The position numbers were made by a program, and so were the translations under genes. Below, in pieces: positions 23,934 to 29,775 of a DNA stretch of 29,775 nucleotides. Origin of the DNA: JAWLGW01 sp964569055 (GTDB lineage: Bacteria; Planctomycetota; J058). The notes beneath the pieces were generated by a model. It worked only from the letters and a program-made list of their open reading frames with translations, searched no databases and was not told the DNA's origin. Every line of letters begins with the position of its first letter. The first letter of the stretch is position 1. Location: the NCBI GenBank assembly GCA_964569055.1, contig CAZMSZ010000047.1, forward strand, positions 1 to 29,775, written 5' to 3'.

Positions 23934-24271
23934 GCCTGGGCTCGCGCCAAGACACGCAACAGCTCGCGTTCGGTCCCAGACGCCAAGACCTCGCAAGCGA
24001 TCGCGACCAGGCGCTCGCCCTTCAGCGCACAGAGGGCCGCGAGGTGGGGCTCCGCGGCGGCGGTCCCGAGCCGTGCCCGCAGCGCCACCGCGAGGAGGTG
24101 CGAGGCCATCTGGCGTCGGCCTTCGCGTCGACCTTCGCGTCGACCCTCGCGTCGACCTTCGCGCACGAGCCGTTCGTAGAACGTGGAGCGCTGGGAGTCC
24201 TCGTAGGTGCTCACCGCGACGGTCACTCGGCCGTGCTCTCGGCGCCTTCGACGACCCGTCGACTTGGCCAC
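23930..24271 (-). CDS. Small EGRR-repeat protein with DUF4351-like tail, paralogue 1
   Basis: This 113-residue protein has a YEDSQRSTFYERLV lead (~23-37), four tandem REGR units (~38-55), and a helical C-terminal domain (HLLAVALRARLGTAAAEPHL...RLVAIACEVLASGTERELLRVLA). The layout of a YxxxL lead, an EGR(R/Q)EGR repeat and a RLG-type tail is what I know from the C-termini of Rpn-like (PD-(D/E)XK nuclease) and DUF4351 proteins. Here the nuclease part is absent, so it is either a stand-alone tail or a decayed remnant. The GTG start at 24271 lies 18 bases after paralogue 2. The assignment to that family is by pattern only. Confidence 0.6.
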   Translation of the reverse strand: MAKSTGRRRRREHGRVTVAVSTYEDSQRSTFYERLVREGRREGRREGRREGRRQMASHLLAVALRARLGTAAAEPHLAALCALKGERLVAIACEVLASGTERELLRVLARAQA

Positions 24272-24289
24272 GCTCGCCCCTGCGGCGTC

Positions 24290-24714
24290 TCAGCCCTGTT
24301 CGGGGTCGAGCTCGGCGAGGACCTGCAGGAGCTTGCGCTTGGTCCCACACGCGGCGACGCGCTCGCTGAGGGCGAACAGGCGCTCGTCGCTCGCGCCCGG
24401 GAGCGCCTCGAGGTAGGGCTCCGCCGCCGTGCCCAGACGCGATCGCAACGTCACCTCGAGCAGGTGCAAAGTCGCCTCGCGCCTGCCCTCGCGGCGACCC
24501 TCCCGCCGACCCTCGCGCCGGCCTTCGCGNNNNNNNNNNNNNNNNNNNNNNNNNNNNNNNNNNNNNNNNNNNNNNNNNNNNNNNNNNNNNNNNNNNNNNN
24601 NNNNNNNNNNNNNNNNNNNNNNNNNNNNNCCTCGCGCCTGCCCTCGCGGCGACCCTCCCGCCGACCCTCGCGCCGGCCTTCGCGCACGATCTGGTCGTAG
24701 AACGTGGAGCGCAT
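24290..24714 (-). CDS. Small EGRR-repeat protein with DUF4351-like tail, paralogue 2 (contains assembly gap)
   Basis: It starts MRSTFYDQIV at the ATG at 24714, enters the REGR repeat, meets the N run, and resumes in the repeat to finish with TLHLLEVTLRSRLGTAAEPY...LSERVAACGTKRKLLQVLAEL. Identical 55-base sequences flank the Ns. Merging them gives an 18-residue repeat block, the same length as in paralogue 1, so the real gene is probably ~90 residues and intact. The residues encoded upstream of the ATG (VFPHVKWFDRVPQEVR) read like the end of a longer protein, so the gene may be a 5'-truncated relative of Rpn-like nucleases. It heads a leftward three-gene unit and faces the protease gene at 24817. 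Confidence 0.6.
24475..24529. repeat. 55-bp sequence duplicated on the left side of the assembly gap
   Basis: This stretch is identical to 24630-24684 on the other side of the N run and encodes the (R/G)-E-G-R repeat. The exact match suggests the two contig ends overlap and were not merged. Confidence 0.85.
24530..24629. other. Assembly gap of exactly 100 Ns
   Basis: One hundred Ns is the conventional length for a scaffold gap of unknown size. It falls inside the 12-bp-periodic EGRR repeat of paralogue 2. The flanking 55-bp identity and the comparison with paralogue 1 suggest that no sequence is missing. Confidence 0.95.
24630..24684. repeat. 55-bp sequence duplicated on the right side of the assembly gap
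   Basis: Identical to 24475-24529. It probably represents the same genomic bases read into both contig ends. Confidence 0.85.
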
Positions 24715-24816
24715 GCGGACCTCTTGGGGGACTCTGTCAAACCACTTCACGTGCGGGAAGACGTCCCCACTGGAGGGACGAGGTGGCGTGCGCCCAGCCG
24801 TGGCGCTAAGGTCCGC

Positions 24817-27174
24817 ATGATGAAGCACTCCCTATCCAGGATACTCCTGGTCGTCGCGTTCCTTTCCGCCCCCGTGTGCTTCGCCGATGCCGAGGCGGAG
24901 GCGGAGGCGGCGCTCGAAGCCGCGCTCGCGCGCGCGCACGTCGCATTCACCGAGGGACGCTGGTCAGACTGCCTAGCGCTCTACGACCAAGCGCTGGGTG
25001 CGTCGCCCGAACGAGCAGACCGGCTCTCGCCAGTCGCCCACGCGGAGATCCACATTTGCCGCGCACAGGGGCGCTGGGCGCGCGCGCAGCGCGGGGACGC
25101 GGACGGCGGCTTGCTGGTGGCCGCCGTGAAGCAGGCACGAGCCGCTGCTGATCGCCTCCCTGGGACGGACCCCGCGACGGCCGGGGAGCTTCGCGGCGTG
25201 ATCGAGCGCCTCGCGGGCGAGATCGCCGCGGCGAGCGCTGCGGTCCTCGAGCGTGACGTCGCGGAGGCGCGCGCCGCCCTCGTCGAGGGGCGCTGGCGAG
25301 AGTGCCGCGAGGGGCTTCGTCGCGGCGACGAGTTGCTCGCACGGATTCGATTGGCGCGGACCGGCCTGGAGGCGAGGCTTGGAGACGAGCTGCGAGTCCT
25401 GCAGCTCGTGTCGAAGGCCGAGGAGAGACTGTCGCGCGCGCTAGCAGCGCAGGAGCGCGGCTACCTCGCCGCGGCCGTCCCCTCGCTGCTGCAGGCGCAA
25501 GACTGCCTGGGCGCCCTGCCCCTCAGCCCCGAGCTCGCCGAAACGGTGCGCTCGCTTCAAGATCGCGTCGCCGCAGCCACGGCCGCGGTGCGCCAGGGGT
25601 GCGCTGCCGAGCTCGAGGAACACCTCGCGGGCTCACGAGCTGCGTATGAGGAAGGCCGCTGGGACGACTGCGAACGCGACCTCACCGCGGCTTGGGTGGC
25701 GCTCGAGCGCCGGATGCGGCTGGACCGTCGCGCCGAGTCGGAGCCGAGCGCAGAGCGCCGTGAGATCTTGGCTCGGAATCTCATGCTCGTGCTCGAGGGC
25801 TTTCTGGAGCACGCCGCACAGGATCCCCAGTGGTTCACGCGTGAGGAGCAGGAGGTCGCCGCCAACTGGCTGGCCCGGCTCGCCGCGGTCGATGCCCCGG
25901 CCGCCTCGGCCCTGCGCATGCGCATCGACCAAGCCACGCGCAAGTTTCAGGAGGCCCGGAACGCTGAGCTGATCGAAGCCGCCATGGCGGCGTGGGAGGG
26001 GCACAAGAGACAGCCTGGAGGCGCGCAGCGGCTCGAGCAGCGCGTCGAGGTAGACCCTCTGGGTGCCGCCATGGAGGCTGTCACTTGGCTCGACCACCCG
26101 CAGACCCGGCAGGCGCTCGAGGTCGGCGCGGCGAGGCCGGACTTCCAGGACACGGTGAGGGAGGTGCGCCAGCTTCGCGATCGTGCAGCGGAGCGCTGGT
26201 TCGCGGCGCTCGAGGAGCGCTTCGAGAGGTGGACGAAGTCACCGGGCAACTACTGGAGCAGCGACGGGGCGGCGATCAAGCGCTCGCTGGCGCGGTTGGC
26301 GGGCGTCCGCGGCCAGGCCGAGGTGGTCGCTCGGCTGCGACACCTCGAGGCGCTCGCGCGAGAAGCCCAGCGCGCGGCTCGCCTCGAGGAGGTGGCGAGC
26401 CGGCGCCGCCCTGTGAAGGTCAGTTGGGCTCTGTTCCTCGTGGCGCTCGTCACGGGCGTGGTCCTTGCCGCCGTCGAGCGTGAACCAGAGGGCCCGTACC
26501 AGGCGCCCACGATCACGTTGCGCTCGGCGGCCCTGCGCGTCTTCGTGGCCCTCTGTCTGGCGCTTGCTGTGATGGTCGTCCTCGGCTTCCTCTACGGCGT
26601 GCTCTTCCTCGCGTCGGCCAAGCGGGAGACGCTCGCCGACCATGCCCCGGCGCTGTTGGCCCTCTCCGCCGTCGCGTGCCTGACGGGAGCGCTGGTGCTC
26701 TATCGAGCCCGCTGGGTTCCGGCCGGCCCGCCGCGGGCGGGTGTGGCGACGAGCTTGCTCTGGCTCTGCGCAGGCGCCGTTCTGACGATCGGGGGGCAGG
26801 CCGTGATCTCCATGCTCCAGGAGATGGGCGGATCTCCAGTGCGCGAACAGGAGCTGCTGGTCGCCGCGTTTCGAGGCCCTACGCTCGCGCTGTGCCTGGT
26901 GGTGGTCTTCGTGGTCCCGGGCGCCGAGGAGTTGCTCTTCAGGCGGGCCATTTACGGGAACCTCCGCGCGGCGCTGGGGCCTGGCGCAGCGATGGCGTGC
27001 TCGGCCGTGCTGTTCTCCGCATTCCACCTCAACCCGTCCGGCTTCTTGGTGTACGGCGCGATCGGTGCCGGGCTCGCGCTGGTGTATGAACGGACGGGGA
27101 GGCTCTCGGTCCCGATCGCGATCCACGCCCTCAACAACCTGCTCAGCGCGACCGGGCAGGTCTGGGCCGAGTGA
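24817..27174 (+). CDS. Secreted helical-repeat domain fused to CPBP-family intramembrane metalloprotease
   Basis: This ~785-residue protein begins with a signal peptide (KHSLSRILLVVAFLSAPVCF). A large Arg/Glu/Ala-rich helical region (~30-520) follows, in which the motif EGRW-x-x/(D)-C recurs three times (near residues 45, 157 and 279), each opening a helix pair. After ~530 come about eight TM helices with the complete CPBP (CAAX-protease and bacteriocin-processing, Abi) site: EELLFR (Glu704, Glu705, Arg709), FSAFH (~733-737) and HALNN (~770-774). The catalytic part should therefore be active inside the membrane, with the repeat region outside the cytoplasm. CPBP enzymes cut peptides or prenylated proteins; the substrate here is unknown. 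An AAGG site precedes the ATG at 24817, and a second ATG follows at once. The stop overlaps the ADP-ribosylglycohydrolase start as GTGA. The N-terminal fusion is unusual for the family. Confidence 0.85.
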   Translation: MMKHSLSRILLVVAFLSAPVCFADAEAEAEAALEAALARAHVAFTEGRWSDCLALYDQALGASPERADRLSPVAHAEIHICRAQGRWARAQRGDADGGLLVAAVKQARAAADRLPGTDPATAGELRGVIERLAGEIAAASAAVLERDVAEARAALVEGRWRECREGLRRGDELLARIRLARTGLEARLGDELRVLQLVSKAEERLSRALAAQERGYLAAAVPSLLQAQDCLGALPLSPELAETVRSLQDRVAAATAAVRQGCAAELEEHLAGSRAAYEEGRWDDCERDLTAAWVALERRMRLDRRAESEPSAERREILARNLMLVLEGFLEHAAQDPQWFTREEQEVAANWLARLAAVDAPAASALRMRIDQATRKFQEARNAELIEAAMAAWEGHKRQPGGAQRLEQRVEVDPLGAAMEAVTWLDHPQTRQALEVGAARPDFQDTVREVRQLRDRAAERWFAALEERFERWTKSPGNYWSSDGAAIKRSLARLAGVRGQAEVVARLRHLEALAREAQRAARLEEVASRRRPVKVSWALFLVALVTGVVLAAVEREPEGPYQAPTITLRSAALRVFVALCLALAVMVVLGFLYGVLFLASAKRETLADHAPALLALSAVACLTGALVLYRARWVPAGPPRAGVATSLLWLCAGAVLTIGGQAVISMLQEMGGSPVREQELLVAAFRGPTLALCLVVVFVVPGAEELLFRRAIYGNLRAALGPGAAMACSAVLFSAFHLNPSGFLVYGAIGAGLALVYERTGRLSVPIAIHALNNLLSATGQVWAE

Positions 27175-28247
27175 GCACCCCTCCCCCCACCGACCACGAG
27201 GATCGCCTGGCGCGGGCTCGGCTCTCGCTCGAGGGCCTCGCGCTCGGGGACGCGTTCGGCGAGACGTTCTTCGTCAACCCTGCGACCGTCGAGTCGCTGA
27301 TCGCGGAGCGCGCGCTGGCGCGCGGTCCGTGGCGCTGGACCGACGACACCGCGATGGGGCTCTCGATCGTCGAGGTGCTCGAGCGCCGTGGCGCGATCGA
27401 CCAGGGCGAGCTGGCGCTCGCGTTCGGGCGGCGCTACCGGGCGGACCCGAGCCGCGGCTACGGCCCCGCCGCTCACCGGATCCTCGGCGCGATCGGCGCA
27501 GGCGAGGACTGGCGGGACGCAGCCCGCGCCGCGTTCTCGGGCATGGGGTCGCTCGGGAACGGGGGCGCCATGCGAGCTGGACCGGTCGGGGCCTACTTCG
27601 CCGACGACCTCGCGCGGGCCGCGCGCGAGGCAGCGCTCTCGGCCGAGGTGACGCACGCGCACCCCGAGGGGATCGCGGGAGCGGTGGGAGTAGCGGTGGC
27701 TGCGGCGCTGACGTGGCAGCGCCGCGCGGCCTGGCCCGCGGAGCCCGGCGAGCTGTTGGAGGAGATCGCCGCACACGTCCCGCTCGGCGACACGCGGGAC
27801 GGCCTCCTGCGCGCGGCGAGCGTCCCGGCCTCGTCCTCGGTGGCCTCGGCGGCCGCGCTCCTGGGAAACGGCTCGCGGGTGACCGCCCCCGACACCGTTC
27901 CCTTCGCGGTGTGGGCCGCCGCCCGCTTCGGCGGTGCCTCGTGGGAGGAGGCGCTCTGGCACACGGTCAGCGCGCTCGGCGATCGCGACACCACCTGCGC
28001 GATCGTCGGGAGCATTCTGGCGCTCGCTCATGGATCTGCCGGGTTCCCAGCGACGTGGCTCGCGGCGCGAGAGCCGCTCCCGGACGAAACGCGCTGGGTG
28101 CTTCACCGCCTGGACGACAACGGGAACCGCTTCGAGGTCGCGACGTTCCCCACGCGCGAGGCCGCGGAGGCGGCGCTGCGGGAGTACGAGGCGCGAGGGC
28201 ACAAGCAGACGTACTGGGTGGCGCCTCGGCAGCCCTTCGACTCCTGA
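27171..28247 (+). CDS. ADP-ribosylglycohydrolase (DraG/ARH family) with C-terminal extension
   Basis: This 358-residue protein carries the dinuclear-metal site of the family in order: GLALGDAFGE (~22-31), WTDDTAM (~56-62), GNGGAMRAGPVG (~130-141), and GDRDTTCAIVGSI (~270-282) with the second Asp/Thr set. It should remove ADP-ribose from a modified protein or other acceptor in the cytoplasm. The last ~45 residues (WVLHRLDDNGNRFEVATF...AREYE-type helix...GHKQTYWVAP) lie beyond the catalytic fold and look like a small separate beta-alpha-beta domain. The GTG start overlaps the protease stop codon, so the two proteins are made together, although no ADP-ribosyltransferase is visible in the window. 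ADP-ribosyl target and trigger are unknown. Confidence 0.9.
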   Translation: MSTPPPTDHEDRLARARLSLEGLALGDAFGETFFVNPATVESLIAERALARGPWRWTDDTAMGLSIVEVLERRGAIDQGELALAFGRRYRADPSRGYGPAAHRILGAIGAGEDWRDAARAAFSGMGSLGNGGAMRAGPVGAYFADDLARAAREAALSAEVTHAHPEGIAGAVGVAVAAALTWQRRAAWPAEPGELLEEIAAHVPLGDTRDGLLRAASVPASSSVASAAALLGNGSRVTAPDTVPFAVWAAARFGGASWEEALWHTVSALGDRDTTCAIVGSILALAHGSAGFPATWLAAREPLPDETRWVLHRLDDNGNRFEVATFPTREAAEAALREYEARGHKQTYWVAPRQPFDS

Positions 28248-28269
28248 GCTGGAGCGGCGGCCCGAGTCA

Positions 28270-28292
28270 CGAGCGAGCCGATATCTCGCTCG
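28270..28292 (+). terminator. Possible hairpin terminator after the ADP-ribosylglycohydrolase gene
   Basis: CGAGCGAG (28270-28277) and CTCGCTCG (28285-28292) are exact complements around a 7-base loop, 22 bases after the gene's stop. No U-run follows, so this is a weak call based on position and symmetry. It also faces the leftward remnant on the other side. Confidence 0.4.
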
Positions 28293-28313
28293 AGGGACCG
28301 GTCTCGTGGCGCC

Positions 28314-28410
28314 TCAGGGCAATTCGCGATCGAGCTCGGCGAGAATCTCCAGCAGCTCACGCTTCGACCTGCAGGCGGCGACGCGCTCGCTGAACTCGAG
28401 CGTCGTGCGC
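28314..28410 (-). pseudogene. C-terminal remnant of an EGRR-repeat/DUF4351-like protein
   Basis: Read leftward this stretch encodes ~32 residues ending FSERVAACRSKRELLEILAELD and a stop, closely matching the end of paralogue 2 (LSERVAACGTKRKLLQVLAELD). The DNA matches are also strong, including GAGCTCGGCGAG and GGCGACGCGCTCGCTGA. No repeat, lead or start is left; the frame runs into the end of the lipoprotein gene. It is a decayed third family copy, in the same orientation as the two intact ones, on the far side of the protease/hydrolase pair. Confidence 0.75.
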
Positions 28411-28782
28411 TCAGTCCTTGGGGTCGAGCGCGTAGACCTGCGTCGCGCTCCCGCTGACTCCGCCGAGCGTCAGCGTCTCGCGGCGGTCCTCGTAGCCGGC
28501 CGCTTGGATCTCCAAGACGTAGGCGCGGCTCTCGGCGCTCGGCAGGCTGACCTCGAACGTCCCCTGCTCGTCCGTCTCGATCGCGGCGAACGGGTGGGGC
28601 TCACCGGCGCGGCTCCCCGAGCGATCGCCGGCCTCCCACGTCACGGTCACGGCGGCGCCGCGGACGGGCGCCGAGGTCTGCGAGTCCTTCACTCGACCCG
28701 TGAGGTCGAACGTGGTCTGACAGCCGACCAGCGCGGCCACGAGCGCGAGCTTCGGCGCGCTTCGCCAGGCGACCCTCGCCAT
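28411..28782 (-). CDS. Small lipoprotein with carboxypeptidase regulatory-like domain
   Basis: This 123-residue protein starts with a lipoprotein signal peptide (APKLALVAALVG-C, Cys ~21), so it is lipid-anchored in the envelope. The rest is a single CarboxypepD_reg-type beta-sandwich: LTGRVKDSQTSAPVRGAAVT, ETDEQGTFEVSLP, AYVLEIQAAGYEDRRETLTL. Such domains serve as structural or adhesion modules; no enzyme site is present. A GGGAGGTGGG site precedes the ATG at 28782. It is monocistronic as far as seen, with the tRNA gene and a hairpin upstream. The function is unknown. A similar domain occurs in the partial gene at the left edge. Confidence 0.82.
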   Translation of the reverse strand: MARVAWRSAPKLALVAALVGCQTTFDLTGRVKDSQTSAPVRGAAVTVTWEAGDRSGSRAGEPHPFAAIETDEQGTFEVSLPSAESRAYVLEIQAAGYEDRRETLTLGGVSGSATQVYALDPKD

Positions 28783-28825
28783 GGACCCACCTCCCTCGGC
28801 TCAGGACGCGCGGGACGTACGCAGC

Positions 28826-28850
28826 GAGGCCCGGCAGGTCGCCGGGCCTC
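28826..28850 (-). terminator. GC-rich hairpin downstream of tRNA-Leu
   Basis: GAGGCCCGGC (28826-28835) and GCCGGGCCTC (28841-28850) form a perfect 10-bp stem with a 5-base loop, 16 bases past the 3' end of the leftward tRNA. No U-run follows, so it would be a non-classical terminator. It lies 43 bases upstream of the lipoprotein start, separating the two leftward genes. Confidence 0.6.
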
Positions 28851-28866
28851 ATCTCACTGAGCTGGT

Positions 28867-28950
<84 letters not shown>

Positions 28951-28965
28951 CGGTAGCAGCGAGCG

Positions 28966-28993
28966 AGTATAGGCGGGGCCGGTGGCGAGTCAA
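28966..28993 (-). promoter_or_regulatory. Sigma-70-type promoter of tRNA-Leu
   Basis: On the minus strand TTGACT (28993-28988) and TATACT (28971-28966) are separated by 16 bases, both close to the vegetative consensus. The -10 box ends 15 bases before the mature tRNA 5' end at 28950. It is the clearest promoter in the window and stands out because its surroundings are so GC-rich. Confidence 0.85.
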
Positions 28994-29033
28994 GCCGGCG
29001 TGCTAGGATCCGCGGCCCTCGGAGGTAACGAGC

Positions 29034-29775
29034 GTGACCACGGTTGCCGACCGCCTCTCGCAGCGCGTGCGGGAGCTGAAGCCCAGCGAGACCCTGGCCC
29101 TGGCGGCCCGCGCCAAGGCGCTCAAGGCCGAGGGCAAGGACGTGATCGACTTCTCGGCCGGCGAGCCGGACTTCACCAGCCCCGAGCCGGTGCTGGCCGC
29201 CGCGCGGGCCGCGATCGACGCGGGGGACACCCACTACCCGCCGGTCCCCGGCACGCCGGCGCTGCGCAAGGCGGTGGTCGAGCGCATGCGGCGCGACTAC
29301 GGGGTGGACGCCTCGCCCGAGCAGGTGCTGGTCTCGACCGGCGCCAAGCAGGTCCTCTACAACCTGATCCACGCGGTCGTCGACCCGGGCGACGAGGTGG
29401 TGTTCGCAAGCCCCTACTGGGTCAGCTACCCGGCCATGGTCCAGCTCGCCGGCGGGCGGCCGGTGCCGATCCCGACCCGCGCCGAGGACGGGTTCCGGCT
29501 CGACCCCGAGGCGGTCGACGCCGCGATCGGGCCGCGCTGCAAGGCGCTGATCCTCAACAGCCCCTCCAACCCGACCGGCGCGCTCACGCCGCCCGCCGAG
29601 GTGGAGGCCGTGGTGGCGCGCGCGCTCGACCGCGGGGTGCTGGTGATCTCCGACGAGATCTACGGGAGCCTGACCTACGGCGGGGCCGAGCACCGCTGCG
29701 CGCTGGCGGTCGATCACCCGGGCGTGCGCGACGGGGTGGTGGTGGTGGACGGCGTCTCGAAGAGCTACGCCATGA
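29034..29775 (+). CDS. Aspectate-family PLP aminotransferase (aspartate aminotransferase type), partial
   Basis: The call is aspartate aminotransferase type. The first 247 codons are visible before the right edge. It is a fold-type I, class I/II aminotransferase of the subgroup Ib type: RLSQRVRELKPSETLALAAR at the N-terminus, DFSAGEPDFTSPEPVLAA, YPPVPGTPALRKAV, VSTGAKQVLYNLIHA, FASPYWVSYPAM, LNSPSNPTGALTP with the PLP-binding Asn, and VISDEIYGSLTYGG with the Asp and Tyr that hold the cofactor. The last visible residues (VVDGVSKSYAM) contain the Schiff-base Lys. It would interconvert aspartate and oxaloacetate or a related amino acid pair in the cytoplasm. The GTG start has a perfect GGAGG site 8 bases upstream. 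The start of the leftward tRNA-Leu promoter lies 40 bases away, so the two are divergent. The part after the Lys is outside the window. Confidence 0.93.
   Translation, partial: MTTVADRLSQRVRELKPSETLALAARAKALKAEGKDVIDFSAGEPDFTSPEPVLAAARAAIDAGDTHYPPVPGTPALRKAVVERMRRDYGVDASPEQVLVSTGAKQVLYNLIHAVVDPGDEVVFASPYWVSYPAMVQLAGGRPVPIPTRAEDGFRLDPEAVDAAIGPRCKALILNSPSNPTGALTPPAEVEAVVARALDRGVLVISDEIYGSLTYGGAEHRCALAVDHPGVRDGVVVVDGVSKSYAM

Noticed and set aside
24120..24690. CRISPR-like array suggested by short regular repeats
   Set aside because: The 12-bp units are in-frame coding repeats (REGR) without spacers.
24735..24740. TTGACA on the minus strand as a -35 box for the EGRR-repeat operon
   Set aside because: Its -10 position would lie directly at the start codon (24714) and has no TATAAT-like sequence.

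Overview
The window comes from a very GC-rich, two-membrane (Gram-negative type) bacterium. Third codon positions are almost all G or C, GTG starts are common, and an outer-membrane polysaccharide export lipoprotein is present. The style of the genes (TPR proteins, carboxypeptidase-regulatory-like lipoproteins, EGRR-repeat small proteins) would suit a myxobacterial or planctomycete-like lineage, but I cannot fix the taxon from sequence alone. A 100-base run of N shows this is a scaffolded draft assembly.

Positions 1-19198 hold a Wzx/Wzy-type extracellular polysaccharide locus, and the two genes at 19474-21720 complete its precursor pathway. The leftward operon (9061 to the left edge) reads: nucleotidyltransferase-family protein, membrane-bound nucleotide-sugar dehydratase/epimerase (CapD/WbpM/PglF type), Wza-like export lipoprotein, Wzc-like co-polymerase/tyrosine kinase, O-antigen ligase-type membrane protein, and a partial secreted regulatory-like-domain protein. 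The rightward genes (9276-17821) are a sulfotransferase, a PglC-type phosphoglycosyl transferase that would start the repeat unit, two GT4 glycosyltransferases, a second sulfotransferase, a Wzy-like polymerase and a methyltransferase. Two genes point left among them: a FemAB/GNAT-like transferase (10265-11332) and a Wzx-like flippase (17855-19198). A DegT-type sugar aminotransferase and UDP-GlcNAc 2-epimerase follow. The inferred product is a short-repeat, amino-sugar-containing, sulfated and possibly methylated or acylated surface polysaccharide.

Base composition splits this locus. About 7.42-19.4 kb has clearly lower GC3 than both sides. The left change falls inside the dehydratase gene and the right one falls in the 19199-19473 intergenic stretch. 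This looks like an exchangeable specificity cassette between a conserved export side and a conserved precursor side.

Positions 21980-24714 hold two small unrecognised genes and a frameshifted peroxiredoxin-glutaredoxin fusion. A leftward three-gene unit follows: two paralogous EGRR-repeat proteins and a TPR protein. The assembly gap lies in one EGRR repeat run and appears to be artefactual.

Positions 24817-28247 hold a translationally coupled pair: a secreted helical-repeat protein fused to a CPBP intramembrane protease, and an ADP-ribosylglycohydrolase. A remnant of the EGRR family lies on its far side. The window ends with a lipoprotein gene, a tRNA-Leu(GAG) gene with a clear sigma-70-like promoter, and the first two thirds of an aspartate-type aminotransferase. 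No gene-free stretch exceeds 300 bases. The longest are 21721-21979, 19199-19473 and 9062-9275; the last two each contain an 8-bp dyad, and I see nothing convincing in the first.
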